Positions 12,440 to 25,520 are shown, counted from the stretch's first letter. The stretch: DNA of 64,000 nt from Diabrotica undecimpunctata (GCF_040954645.1 NC_092808.1:87675389-87739388); one strand, 5' to 3'. Numbers and translations are program-made. Notes: generated by a model not told the origin, from the letters alone.

Positions 12440-14065
12440 GGGTCTCCTCCATTCTGCTAATACCATTTTTTTTTCTATTTTGTGTACATTCATTTATACA
12501 CTCTATTACATTTTCTTTTAATGTCTTTACCTCTCTTTCGATCTCTTAGCGTATTTCGTGTAATTCTTCTCAGTACTCTCATGTCTGCCGTTTCCAGCAG
12601 CCTTTGCGTTGTGGCTGTATCGGGTTTGGTTTCTGAGTTATATGTTATTATTGGTCTTACACTGGTTTTATAAATTCTTGACTTCATCTCAGTGTTAATG
12701 TGTCGTGTCTGTTTCGCCATATAGTGTTATTAGGGCATCCTCCCAGTCTGTTTGATTTTTACACTTGATCTCTCACTTCTTTGTCCAGGTCTCCATAGCT
12801 AGATAGTGTAATTCCCCGTAGTATTTAAAAAGTTTATACCTCTGTAGTTTTCTAGCTGTTTCTATCAACTTCCTGTACATTTATATTAAGTTTTTGATTT
12901 GTGGTCATTTCTAGTGTTTCCATTTCTAGCGCCGTTTGTTCTTCCTCTGCATAGAGCTTTTTTAGGTACCTAGTCAATCCACGTATCATTTTCTATGTAT
13001 TTTGGTTCTATTAGTTCCTTTACCTCCGTTCTTTGACCTCTTATAAAGCGCCATCATTCCTTTTGCAGACAGTAAAAATAATGTTCCATTTCTTTCGAAA
13101 AGCATTCCCAGTGATCACTTTTTATTTTTCTTACAAGTGCATGTGTTTCGTTTCTAATTGTCTTGTAAATATGGTATGCCTCTTGTATTGACATGTATTT
13201 CAGGCAAGCTTTATTCTTTTATTCACTTATGTACAAAACCATGTAGTTCTTCGCCTTGGGAATGATTTATTTTTATTTATATTTCTTTCACCAAGAACTT
13301 CCTTCGCCGAGGCTAAGATATTAGACTTAATTTTTGCCCAGCTTTCTTTGACTCCATCACCTTCTGGGATATATCTGTTTCTGTTTTTTTCGGTTCTTCT
13401 TTTCTGGAATAGGTATCTTGTCGAGTCATCCTGTAAGCTTTCGACTTTTATCTTTGTGGTGTATTTTGGTGTTTTGTTACATATACGCATATATGTGTTT
13501 TCATTCGGATTTTGCACAATACCAATTTATGATCGCTTCCTATTTCTGCTGATGTTAATGCTCTTACATCTAAGATTTGAAAGGGTTGTAACTCTCTAGT
13601 CAACAGAATACAGTCTATCTTGTATTGTTCTTTGTAACGGAAAAATGTATCATAGTACGTATTTCGTTTATGCTGCAGAGGTCTGTCAAAAGATCTCCGT
13701 TTTCACTTCTGATATTTTCATTATATCGCTGTTTTATTCCTGGAACTATATCATAGCCAACACGGGCATTAAAATCACTTATAATGATTATGTATTCATC
13801 GTTTGAGGTCTTGTTTATTACAGTATGAAGGTGTTCGTAAAAGTTTTCCCTTGTGCTGGTATCTCTGTTGTTCTCTGGTGCATAGATTGCTATCACATTC
13901 AGAGGTTTGACATCCAGTTTAACTTTTACACTTACTATTCTTTCAGAGGTTTATTTATATTCTTGTTCTTGGTGTAAAAAATTGTCTGTCTACTAACAGG
14001 GCGACTCCTTCTTTCTCTGGTTTCTTTTGCAACACCACTTTAAATCATCAGATAGTCATCTATCT
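12440..14065 (-). pseudogene. LINE with APE endonuclease remnant, internally deleted
   Basis: On the reverse strand the 5' part (13615-14065) encodes an APE-type endonuclease fragment with GVALLVDR-like sequence, IAIYAPENN, and SDFNARVG, the metal-binding DFNA motif. A linker region follows (13227-13517), and a far C-terminal block (12490-12720) reads INTEMKSRIYKTSVRPIITY. The catalytic RT palm is missing, so the copy has a large internal deletion. A second copy of the C-terminal block lies at 33785-33975 in the same orientation. Confidence 0.75.
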
Positions 14066-14459
14066 TAATTTGACCCTTTCCTTTTTGCAGTTATACGCGC
14101 ATTCGACGTTGAAAATTTGTACGGGAGTGAATTGGCAAAACCATTACATATGTAAGATATAGGTAAGAGAGCAACACAAGATATATTTTCTCTTTCTTTC
14201 TCTCTGGAGAATAAAAATGTTCCTTTTGTAAATGTATATAATATTTATTAATATTATTATTATTTCATATTAATTCGGTAGATATATACATTTGGCCAAA
14301 GTCTTTTGCAAATAAATATTCTTCCTGGAACTTCTTTGATTCGTAATAACCTTTCCATTTTTGGAATACAATAAATAAATAAACACAAAATACAACCAAA
14401 AAACTGACATAATGTTCTTGACAAATAATGACATTGATTAGCGACCTTATTACTTAATG

Positions 14460-14530
14460 TTTTTGGTCGAATGAGTTGAGGCGCGGTATTTAGAACCAGA
14501 AGTCGCGAGTTCGATCCCAATGGGGGAATA
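14460..14530 (+). repeat. tRNA-like sequence, probable SINE head
   Basis: The segment has a B-box-like GAGTTCGATCCC (about 14507-14518), an A-box-like GTCGAATGAGTTGAGG region, and AGAACCAGAAGTCGCGA between them, as in tRNA-derived SINEs. I cannot fold a full cloverleaf with intact acceptor stem, so it is a tRNA relic or SINE head rather than a functional tRNA. Confidence 0.45.
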
Positions 14531-17500
14531 TATTTTTTTAATTAATATGTTCTGATTTTTGTCACTTTGGTTTTAAAAATCAAACAATGGAGAAATCGTA
14601 ATATATCTTTTAATATCGTTTCGCTAATTTTATACATTATTTAATTTTCCAAACTATTTTATTTATCATTGAATATTTAGTACATATAGTAGTCATGGGC
14701 GTTGAGATGAAAGGGACAAATATAATGATTGTTATTTTAAATTTCTTTTATGTATATGTTTATATGCATGACATAAATTTCAAAAAAGGTCGATTTTATT
14801 TTTAAATTATGATTTTTGGCATATATATGATACTAGTGACGTTATTCATCTGAGAAGAAAGAGTTATTCTTTCACCGAGATTTGATTTAATAAGATTTTA
14901 ACAATTTAGTGGGGATTTTGAAACGGTGCCACAAAAAATAAGAAAATCTAGGGACCTAATAATTTATACAAGTGCTTTCAAATAATATATTAATTTCTCC
15001 ATGGTCCCACTTAAAAGACTCTTACAAAGATTCATGGTAACCAAATAGGGTTGTATACATTTTGTGTTTCGATTATCATTACGTTGCTCACACCAGATCT
15101 TATTATCTTAAATTTTTATACATTTTGGCAATGAAGACTACTTTTAACCTTTAAATTTTTTAAGGTTTGAAATATTTAGAAATTATATCTAGAACAACAA
15201 AAAATCTTTATTTAATTTATCTTAACCAAATGTTACTGTTTATAAACTCTTTTGTAGAGTTCGGAATAGGAGGTAGTTTTCATCCTAAAAAATAAATTTT
15301 TAACGGTTAAAGTACTTATAAATTATAGGTATTAAGAATATAAAACTATTATTATCCAAACCATCCGATTCAAATTTTATCCCCCTCTTAAGATTTTTTT
15401 ATAAATTTAAGCAATTAGGGGTCGGTTAAATGAATTTTTAAAAATTATAGTTAGAGTATCAGTCAATCATTATTTGATAGATCTGAACCAAATTTCACCC
15501 TTTTTAAGATTTTTATAAATTTGGCAATAAGAAGTAGTTTTTCCCCTTAAAAAAATAAAAAGCATCCTGCGGCACAATATAGAGATTAAAGTCGATCTTT
15601 TCACTGTCACAATTTTTGATCAAACTTGAGTAAATAAATAAAGTAAATTGCAGAAATATTTAATTTTTGTACAAACTTTTAAATCTGTTAATTCAAAACT
15701 TTAAATATCCAAGTTTTGCTTTCAATGAGCCGCGCTTTTTAGATTTTCACGCTCTAGAGCAACAAAGTGTCGGTCCTCAATAAATGTCAACTTTTCGTTG
15801 TCATTGTCAAGCAAAAGATCGTACTTTACGTATGATAGAAAAAACTATTATATTAGTAGTTTGTTAATAAGACTTCAAAGGGTAGCTTCAGTATGTGCAA
15901 CGCTGCCGCCCGTTTTAATATTCAACAAGGAATAGTGGTGAGACGAAATAATCTAGCACGATGTCGGATGTTACCCGCGGTCCGGAGGTTGCCCAAAGTT
16001 GTTCTAAGGAATCTTTCTGAGACGACAAACTGAACATATTAGCGACTTCCTTTGCTAGAAATGGATTATCTTGGTAAAACCGTTAGTAGGTACAAAAACT
16101 TTACTTGCCAATATGTATTACGGACGGAGCGAACGTGAATTAAAATTCTTAGACTAATTCCAACGTATTTTGCTTGACCTCAATTGTATTTACATTTTAA
16201 AATATTATATATTTTAGTAGCAGAAGAAGCTGTTAAAAGGTATTTTACATGCCAATTATAATCATTTATCCGAGATAATTCCATAACGTTCTGATGTATT
16301 TAAAATGGGGGAGAAATATTTTAACAGCGAGTTAGCTTGTTCTGTCGTATTATTTTTATTTTAAAACACTCTCCTATACGTCAAGTACTTCCAGTGGAAA
16401 ATCAATGGTGACATTTAACTTTTCGCTTAAATCCTTCGGGTGTGCTTTAAATGGATGACTGAATTCAAGGAAAATTTATGAATGAAAACAATCGTATATC
16501 TACATCTGTTTTAACAATTGGAACAAGAAGGGCTCGGTAATTCAACGTTTGCGTTCTCATATTAAGCCAAGTATGTTCAAGGCCTTGGTTTTTGAAGTGA
16601 ATATAAAATAAAAAGTAAAGATTTCTTTCTTATTTGAAACATTTTTTAATTTAAAAATTTGCTCGACATTATGGCTTAAGGACAAAATAAAACTTTTTTA
16701 AATTTTTGGAGAACAACTTAATATCTTGTGAAAAATTGTTTTACAATATAAAGGTATAAAAAATATATTTTATGTAGTATGTTTTATTATTAATTTCCAT
16801 AATGGCTTTACGTCTTCATGGTTGCGTCCATTATCGCAACAAACTTAGTGTACAAAAGATGAATTTTGTCGATATTGCATTTTTTATAATGCTCATAGAA
16901 CAAACTCCTTAGCGCTGGTGCTGTACCAGTTAATCTGTTAACATATTAAGGTTCCTCAGCATTCCATCTTTCTTTTTTATTTTCTTAAGGTCACCATTTA
17001 CAAAGCGAAAACAACGAAAATGCTTTTTAAAATTAAACAAATTTCGTTTAATTTGTATTTCGAAAACGATTTTCAAAGTAGAAATCAAAAGGTCAAAATA
17101 AACTTATTGTGAAGTAAAAATAATAAATATATAAATAAAAAAAAATAAAAGAAGTATTCTATCCAGTAAAATTACTATTCATTGTCATTCATAAATAAGA
17201 AAATTTACAAAATAAAAAAAATGGAAAAACAACGTTAAAAACGATACTAAAACACAGAAAAGAGTCAAGGAGAAAAAAAGAATGTACAGTAGGCGGTACA
17301 GTAGATTAGTGTGAAGCTTTATACTATGTTTTCTCTATTTTTTAAGTTTAAATAATATTTTTAAAATTTAAAGTAATTTTAATATTTATTTATAATTTTA
17401 TTTTAAACAAATTATATTATACTAAAATATTTTGTTATGTTTGTGCCAAAAGCTAGCTGCTAACGTATTAACAAAACATACGTTGTTTACTTCTGGAAAA

Positions 17501-17950
17501 CCTGTCAAATTCAGACGTAATATTAAAATAATAAAAATAATAAATAAAATATAAATAAATATCATCGAATAGTAAGTTTAATTATAATAAAATAAATAAG
17601 ATGTTTAAATATAATGATTATATTTATATGAAATTATTTTAAAACAAGAAGTGTCATGAAAGTTTATACAGATAATTTAATATTGTTATTAATTGGATGA
17701 GATTTATGACTATTAAATTTTTATTTTTAACTTATTATTTAATGTCTGTTACTTATTTTTCGTGCAGTATTTATTTTAAACCTGCTTATAATAAATATAT
17801 GATGGCTAGAAACAAATCGATCGAGAGCAGTGAATCAATGTGAAGAACGGCTATTTCGTCACGCTCCCCTTGAGTTCTTCTCGTGGCGCTAGTTTCATGA
17901 TGCTTTCCTCAGCATTTTAATATAGAGAAAAAAGTAATACACCACCTAAA
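14531..17950. other. Unassigned intronic sequence with imperfect repeats
   Basis: No coding region is supported. Three loosely similar stretches near 15105, 15375 and 15490 share AAGATTTTTATAAATTT.GCAAT and may be a decayed tandem duplication. A slightly GC-richer patch at about 15900-16060 is unassigned. Confidence 0.45.
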
Positions 17951-19710
17951 TGAGAAACGTAAATGGAAATCGTCAACAATAAGAAAGAATTCAGACCATT
18001 CTATAAGAAAGTTAACATCAACATAATAGAATATAAGGCAACCACAAGACAATGCAAAAGTCAGAATGGCGACCTATTAACAACAAGGAAAGATATATTG
18101 AATAGATGGGTGAAATACTTTAACCAGTCACTTAATATAAAGAAAGAAGAAGAAAACCTGGAAGACGAAAGAGATGAGGCAAGGAGAATAGACGAGAGGG
18201 AAGAGGAGCCACCAACGATTCTTGAAGTTAAAGGTGCAGTGAAAAAACTAGCCAGAAACAAATCACCTGGAATAGATAATCTAGCTGAACTATATAAAGA
18301 AGGTAGCCATGATAACATAATGACATTACAACAGCTTATAAAAGAAATATGGACACAGAAATCCCTCCCCAATGATTGGAATATTGAAATACTTTGCACC
18401 ATACACAAAGAAGGAGATATCTTTGAATGCTCTAACCACAAAGGAATTACGCTTCTAAATGCAGCGTATAATTACACAGTACTATCGTATGGCACCATAT
18501 GCAGAACGGATAGTAGGAAAATACCAGACTGGTTTCAGAGGTGGTAAATCGACAGTTCATTAGATTGTAACCCTAAAACAAATTTTGGAAAAAACACTAA
18601 AATATGGCATTGATACTCATCACATATTTATAGCCAACAAAGCAGCCTACTACTCTGTAAATAAAAGAGAAATGTTGAAAGCAATGAAAGAACTAGGAAT
18701 ACCAAATCAGTTGGTAAATTTAACAAAACTAACTCTTGGAAAAGTTGAATGTAGAGTACGAATTCAGGGGGAACTGTCTGAATCTTTTAAAACAAATAAC
18801 AAGCTGCGCCAGGGAGAACCTCTCTCCTGTATACTCTTCAATCTGGCTTTGGAAAAAGAAATACTTATGTCACAAATCACAACCACTGGTTCAATATATA
18901 ATAAATTAGTGCAAATCCTGGCCTATGTTGATGATATCAGTATTGTTGGGAGAACGCTGTATGAGAGGCGTATGTAGCAATAACAAAATCAGCTACAAAA
19001 ATGGGTTTAATAATAAACACCAACAAAACGAAGTATACAAAAATAAGCACGCAACCACAAATACTACGTACACTTCTTATAGAAAACGACGTCATCGAAG
19101 CAGTGAACGAATTTGTATACCTGGAAGCGCTCCTTAACACTGAAAATAATACTACCGCAGAGATAACCGATGATATTTTGGGCTCAACCCCCTCCTTAAA
19201 TTCACAAATATATCGAGAAATACAAAAATAAAAGTCTACAAAACAATAATACGCCCAGTCCTAATATATGGTTCAGAGACCTGGATTAACAAAAAGTAAT
19301 GAAAACATGTTAGGATATTTCTAAAGAAAAGTATTAAGGCGAATTTATGGAGCAGTAAATGACAATGGACTGTGGAGAAGACGATATAACTTCGAACTTT
19401 ATAAAATATACCAGGAACCTGATATCGTAAAACATATTAAGATATTACGTCTGAGGTGAATAGGGCATGTAATGCGGATGAAACAAAATGACCCAGCTAG
19501 AAAAACGCTCCTTGATAGACCCATTGGTCAAAGAAGAAGAGGAAGACCTAGAACAAGGTTCGTTGACAACATCGATGAAGACATGAGAAATATAGGAATA
19601 TGTGCTTGGCGGAGAAAGGCGATGGATAGGGACGACTGGAGAGAAATTCTTCAGGAGGCTAGAACCCACGTAGGGTTGTAAAGCCAGAATGATGATGATT
19701 ATGATAAAAA
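17951..19710 (+). pseudogene. LINE ORF2 remnant (RT to 3' end)
   Basis: The order of blocks is that of a non-LTR retrotransposon ORF2. A pre-RT segment ends in LARNKSPGIDNLAEL (about 18240-18290), then comes LPNDWN...IHKEGD, then LRQGEPLSCILFNLALEK (about 18800-18860), then the catalytic LAYVDDISIV (about 18916-18945). C-terminal blocks follow: FVYLEALLNT, IYGSETWI, GHVMRMKQND, and a 3' tail GRPRTRF...DDWREILQEARTHVGL. Several frameshifts break the frame. It ends in a GATGATGAT stretch (about 19690-19702), a usual 3' end for this family. The tail is repeated at 61820-62040. Confidence 0.85.
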
Positions 19711-20341
19711 AGTAATACAACGCTAGTATAGAAGCTTCAATTTAAAAATATAGGATGGGATGTATGCGTTTGATTTGTTGTGCTTTTTTTGGTTCTTGTG
19801 CTGATAACTATGTGGTATTCCACGCGACTAGTTGGATATCATAAGGAAGTTTCTGTAATTCGTCAGCGAGTCAGAGAGTTCATTATTGCTCTAGTGTTGG
19901 GGCAAAAGGACTTTTAGAAAGCTATTTTTGTAGTTTTGTCGGGTAAAAACGACTTCTGAAATTTAAGTTCTCTGTATTAATATACTGCGTATGTGCCTAA
20001 GGTATTTCTGACATAAATCTTATTGACCCCGCTCAACACTGACTTGTTGATTGATCCACACTAAAAGTAACGTGACTATACAGTGGCTCACGGCTTAAAT
20101 GATGCAGTCGCTACTTAATAAAATTAGCTTGTTTCAGCGGCTCAATATTTATTAGAAAAAAATTGCATACTGAAATTAAATAACTAGAGGTCTCCTAAAA
20201 TAGCATAAGCTATTTTTTGGGTTTCAAATATACCATATCTAAATAACAATAAATATTTAATTATTTTATGTATGATTTTAATTTCACAGCTAAAATTATG
20301 CAGATAAAATGAAGCATTACACAACTTGTCAATTTGAAATT

Positions 20342-21510
20342 TGTAACGTTATAAACGTCACATCTCTATTAATTAATATTTAAATAATTATTTTATTTTA
20401 ATTTCTTTATTAATTTATTAATTTCTTCATCTTCAGTTTAATTTTTACTATTTTTTATTTATAAAAGTAGTTGGCGCTCTCTGTTTTTCTTCTCTTCATT
20501 TGTCTTTATTTTCAATCTCTTTCTTCCCGAAGAATAAATATTCGCCCTCTCACTTTTTGTTCGGCAGACTATTCTGTTTCGTGTTGACAGACAAGCTAGT
20601 TTCATGATATCTTTAGCAACATCCTATGACATCTGTGCTAACTTCATTCAGTCTCCCACTTTCTGTCAAAACAACTTTTCTGTAGTGGAAAGTGGGATTA
20701 TTTTTTGCCTCTTTTTGAAATTTATAAAAGAAGGCAAAAATTATTATAAGACTCATTTTTATGGTCTACAACTTCTCTTGGGGTGAGTACTTTCATTGTG
20801 ATATTTATTCTATAATTCTGACCGCATTTCCAATATTTGTAACCTTACTTTCTTTCGAAAGCACATTTTTTTTTCTGATATATGGATTAGGACTCTTTAA
20901 CAGAATTTAACTAAGTAGTAACATTCATATTTCATTTTATCCTTGCCATACGCTATTTGTTTAAGTGTAATTTTGTAAGATGGCAAGGAAGTTAAACCTG
21001 TCTTTTTGATGTGTTTCTAATGCAAGTTGTTCCTTATCTTTTAGTTTATTGGTTTATTGGACATTTTATTGGATTTATTGGATTTATTGAAATTATTGGA
21101 TTCATTAAAATTATTGGATTTATTGAATTTATTGGTTTATTGGACACCAAAACTTAGTCAGCACATACAGCCACGTGTGACTGCAGCTCTCCAGAAGCCA
21201 CAAATTTTAATTAAAGGACCCAACAGCTAGAACACACAAGCAGCCCATCGAAGCAATAAGTAGCACTTATTAACTGTTAAGCTTTGACAGGGTTAATTTT
21301 TTTTTTATTCTTTTAAATAAATATGTTTAGTTAAAATTTGTCTTATTTGCTATCAGCTGAGAACTCAGGTTCAATCCCTAGTTTAAGACAAGACGAACTC
21401 ACCCTTGAGATACTGAGCTAGGCAAGGTATAGACGATAAGCTCCCATGGTTGATTAAGGTATTATTTTTACAATAGTACTTCAATTCTCTTTGGTAGTCT
21501 TATCGTTACA
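20342..21510. mobile_element. Solo LTR (copy 1)
   Basis: The segment starts TGTAACG and ends CGTTACA, the TG...CA inverted ends of an LTR. It is flanked by AATT on both sides (20338-20341 and 21511-21514), a plausible 4-bp target duplication. A homologous segment lies at 34590-35813. It contains a TTATTGG-rich low-complexity stretch at about 21045-21150. No gag or pol flanks it, so it looks like a solo LTR left by recombination. The superfamily is unknown; 4-bp duplications are common in Ty3/gypsy. Confidence 0.7.
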
Positions 21511-21613
21511 AATTTGCGAAATAGGCGTTGCATTAAATTCATATTGCAGTTATTTTTATGGCTAATTTGACATTTCAAACTATCTAATCGGCAAATAACA
21601 AAAGTATTTAAGA

Positions 21614-22498
21614 ATGGGTCGCCGAACTACGATTAGTGAAAGAAATAATTATTACTCACCATAGAATTGGATACATCCTAAGAGACATATCCAAAATGGT
21701 AAATAAATATTCATAAACAGTTCAGCACATTATTTGAACGTTATGGAAATGAAAATAGAGTTAAAAATAAACCAAGGTTAGCTCCAAATAAGATTTTGAC
21801 CGAACGTGAGGAAAGATGGATTGTCAGAGAAATTGCAAATAATGCTACAAAAAGTGCCCCAAAATTACGAAATGAGGTGGAAAGACAGTTTGGAAAAAGT
21901 TTTATGCGGAAATTACGAAAGAATATGGTCGAACTACTAGAAATAAACCTTTTATTAGCCAAAGAATGAGGCGTGTTAGATTGGTGTTCGCTAGGGAGCA
22001 TATTAAAATAAGTTTGGAACTTTTGGAATTCAGTAATACTTGCTGATGAAACCAAAATAACTTGTTTGAGAAAGCCGAATGAAGAACTAAAATTAAAAAA
22101 TATAAAAGCTACGGTTAAGCACGGTGGAGGTGAAGTGATGATGTGGGGGTGTATGTCATCTGCAGGAGTAGGTAACATACATTTTATTGAAGGAAATAGG
22201 AACCAATACATGTATTTCGATATACTAAGGCAGCATCTCACCGCTAGTGCTCAAAAATTGGGTATTAATAACAATTACCGGTTTTATCAGGACAACGATC
22301 CAAAACACACGTCATATCGGGTTTATACTTGGTTGCTTTATAATTGCCGAAATGACATTAACACACCAGCCCAGTCACCAGATTTGAATGTTATTGAAAA
22401 TTTGTGGTTGACATTAAAAAATAAAGCAAATAGTGCCCCAATATCAAATAGAATTGAATTGAAAGTAAAAATTACTGAAGCTTGGGACACAAATTTAT

Positions 22499-22501
<3 letters not shown>
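21614..22501 (+). pseudogene. Tc1-like transposase (DD34E type)
   Basis: A frameshifted transposase starts near MGRRTTISERN. Conserved blocks follow in order: TRNKPFISQRMRRVRLVFAR, ADETKIT with the first aspartate (about 22045), GGGEVMMWGCMS, FYQDNDPKHTS with the second aspartate (about 22290), and PAQSPDLNVIENLW with the glutamate (about 22370-22410). The last 180 residues are open in one frame (22066-22500). The first third has frameshifts and stops. The 3' end runs straight into a (TA)n tract, so the right terminal repeat is lost. Confidence 0.88.

Positions 22502-22566
<65 letters not shown>
22502..22566. repeat. (TA)n microsatellite
   Basis: A pure TA array between the Tc1 remnant and the start of PLE-associated repeat sequence. 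Confidence 0.95.
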
Positions 22567-22568
<2 letters not shown>

Positions 22569-23117
22569 CCAAAACAAAAATCTCCCCCGTCCTAGACAAT
22601 AGTTATCAAAATAACTATATAAGGACGTTACTACGCCATCTAAAAACAAAAAGAGAAATCAAACGATTTCTACCTAGCGAAACCGAATTTAAATTTTTAC
22701 CACTGTGTTTCCTAAAACTTGCGAAACAAACAGCTGAATAAATTTCTCGGCAAGGGAATCTAAAATTGCATTCCACATGCCGTTCATCCTGGTCAAATTT
22801 CGTAGTGAATTCAGTTCCTGGTACTCCAAACGAAGTAAGTAATAAAACATAATGACGGTATTAGATTTTTGTTTTGATACAGGGCAGCGACAACCGCTTA
22901 AATGTATTTCGACCGACCTCTTTAGGTCTTGTCAGAACGGTATAGCCACTGCTCTGAACCAAAACAAAAATATCTCCCGTCCTAGACAATAGTTATCAAA
23001 ATAACTATATACGGACGTAACTACGCCATCTAAAAACAAAACGAGAAATCAAACGATTTCTACCTAGCGAAACCGAATTTGTTTCGCAAGTTTTAGGAAA
23101 CACAGTGGTAAAAATTT
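22567..23117. repeat. Duplicated PLE-flanking block with one segment inverted
   Basis: A 124-nt block (22567-22690) recurs as a direct repeat at 22957-23080 with only a few changes. In the first copy it is followed by a 37-nt segment (22691-22727). In the second copy it is followed by the exact reverse complement of that segment (23081-23117). This precedes the Penelope-like reading frame, so the blocks may be parts of PLE pseudo-LTRs, which is an inference from position. Confidence 0.75.
22900..22945 (-). ncRNA. Degraded hammerhead-like motif
   Basis: The reverse strand reads CTGACAA, then a GACCT/AGGTC hairpin, then an inserted GGTC and GAAATAC. Core position G8 is A, and there is an extra tetranucleotide before GAAA. 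It looks like a broken hammerhead of the PLE type. Confidence 0.35.
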
Positions 23118-23127
23118 ACATCCAGAT

Positions 23128-23215
23128 CTGTGGAACCAGATGTAGATGAAAGTATGTTGGAGGTGGTGTCAAAGATAAATCTTAGACATACTTTCATCAA
23201 CATCTGGTTCCACAG
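23128..23215. repeat. 30-bp inverted repeat with one mismatch
   Basis: The arms at 23128-23157 and 23186-23215 are reverse complements except at one position, with a 28-nt loop. The hairpin lies just upstream of the PLE reading frame. Confidence 0.85.
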
Positions 23216-23220
23216 ACAAC

Positions 23221-25305
23221 ACACTATACCGCAGAAGCCAAGCTTTAAACATACAAGTGAGGGACCCATTACTTAATTTCCATATATCTAAGGTTCACAC
23301 TGACATTAAATTTATTATTTCTCAAATCAATAACGTCACTTCTTTTCTTGATAATCACCTACCTGATAATTTGTTGGACACTTTTGAGTCATCTTTACAA
23401 AAGAAATTTAATTTTATATATCATAAATCCATGGCACGCCTTCGTAAAAAGCTAAATAATTTAGACAATCCCCAGTTTAAGAAAATCCCATTTAGTCCTA
23501 AATGGATTAAAAACTTATCCAATATTGAGGTTCCGCAGGACATACTTAAGTTGTTATCTTTGGGTCCTAAATTTGGCCTTTAACCAACTTTCAGAGACTA
23601 CTCTGTGAGTAGAATCTTAGCAGATGTGGAAAATATTTTGTCACATACTGACAACTCTGGCCTTCTATCTCTTAGGTCTTCTTCCAACAATATTCTGTTA
23701 AATTTTACCAAACGCTCTAGACAATTCATATCGGAGTTAGATAATATTTACAGGGAAACGGTATCGTTTTTAAAAACCCACCCCAATCTTCTCGTTCTCA
23801 CGAGCGATAAAGGTAATGCTACTGTCCTTATGGATAGACATCAATATTCCAGTCTGAGCAAATCGTTGTTAGATGATGATAGATACTATCAACCTCTTTC
23901 TACCAACCCTTGTTCTAAATTCACTAATAAAATAAATAAATTTATAACTCACTTAAAAAACTTAAAGATCATAGATCAACCACTTGCTAAATATTTACAT
24001 AATTATGATGGATATGCTCCCAGATTTTATTGTCTACCAAAAATACATAAGCCAACGCTGAGCATGAGACCTATTGTATCATCCATTAATTCACCAAATA
24101 TTAATATTTTTAAATTTCTAACGGACATCTTATCTAAATGATATAATTACAATAACAACTTCAATATTGTTGATTCTTTTCACTTTAGTGAATTTATCAA
24201 CAACTTCAAACTTCCACAAGGATACCTTTTAGTGAGTTTTAATGTAGTGTCTCTTTTCACTAACTTACCTCTATCTAATGTTATTACCTCCTTAAGAAAT
24301 CATTGGAACTCCATTCAACCTAACTGTCCTGTTTCATGGGATGTATTTGCAGAACTGTTGCAACTAGTATTTGACACTAATTTCTTGGTCTTTGATGACA
24401 AATATTATCTTCAAATATTTGGCACACCTATGGGTTCCTCAATCTCTCCTATCCTAGTTAACTTTGTACTGGATGATTTGGTATCTGACCGTTTGGGTCT
24501 TTTTGATTTTCAAATCCCTTTTATTAAGAGGTATGTGGATGATTTATTATTAGCCTTACCCCCAGACAAGATTCAGGCCACCTTGTCTATCTTCAATGAG
24601 TTTGATCCTCACTTACAGTTCACTGCTGAACTTTAGGACCCCGTCATCAATAGTATTCCCTTCTTAGAAATGCGTGTCATTAGAATGGGAGATAACATCT
24701 TAACCACAAGTTGGTATAGGAAACCGATGGCCTCCAATAGGTTTCTTAACTACCATTCTTGTCATCCTTTCAAATATAAACTAAACTTAATTAAAGCTTT
24801 AAGCTGTCGGCTAAATAGATTGACACATCCCATTAATCGAAGGGAATCACTTCAATTACTAAGAAGTATTCTGATTGAGAATTCCTATCCATCCTCTCTC
24901 ATTAATAAATACCTTTACTTACAAAGCTATGGCTCCTCTTTAGATGACATACCCAATGGTGACCAACTTAGAATAATATCTAATAATTCAATTAATAGCA
25001 TTGTTCTGCCTGATACTGATCTTGGGACTCCTACTACCCATTATTTATCTTTACCTTATTTTCCTCAAGTTACTGAGAAACTTATTTAACTTTATAAACA
25101 AAATAACATACCTGTAAAAATCGCTGTTAAGAATGCTAAGAGTGTTAGAAATTTGTTTTCAAAAACTAAAACACCCTTGTCCCTTTTGGAACAAGTTAAT
25201 ACCATTTATCACATACCTTGAGCTGAGTGTGACTCATGTTATATCGGTCAGACTGGGAGATCATTGAAAGGGCGCCTTACTACACATCGTAGTGACATTA
25301 AATAA
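23221..25305 (+). pseudogene. Penelope-like element RT and GIY-YIG ORF with in-frame stops
   Basis: One continuous frame of about 2.1 kb encodes a Penelope-like protein. Visible blocks are LTSDKGNATVLMDRHQY, RFYCLPKIHKP and MRPIVSSI (fingers). Then come VSLFTNLPL, FGTPMGSSISPIL (24420-24458) and the catalytic RYVDDLLL (about 24529-24552). Then come FLNYHSCHP and, at the C-terminus, the start of a GIY-YIG nuclease, CYIGQTGRSLKGRLTTHRSD (about 25229-25290). The frame is never shifted, yet it is broken by five stops, at about 23581, 24139, 24634, 25087 and 25219. The protein stops within the nuclease domain, so the 3' part is missing. Confidence 0.93.
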
Positions 25306-25317
25306 AATAAATAAAAA

Positions 25318-25520
25318 ACAAAGAAATATTTCTTACTTATATTAACTTAAACTTAGGTAACTTTTGACATAGTCACTCGTTGCATATACACACATACATA
25401 TTAACGTAAAATAAATTTAAATATAAAATAGAATATAAGAAATATTTCTTACTTATATTAGCTTACACTTATGCAACTTGCATTACTTTTGACCCAGTCA
25501 CTTGTTGCGTATACACAGAT
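25318..25520. repeat. Two-copy imperfect tandem repeat
   Basis: The block starting AAGAAATATTTCTTACTTAT occurs at about 25318 and again at about 25437, each time followed by CTTTTGAC..AGTCAC..GTTGC. It gives two units with a period of about 120 bp directly after the PLE reading frame. Confidence 0.8.
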
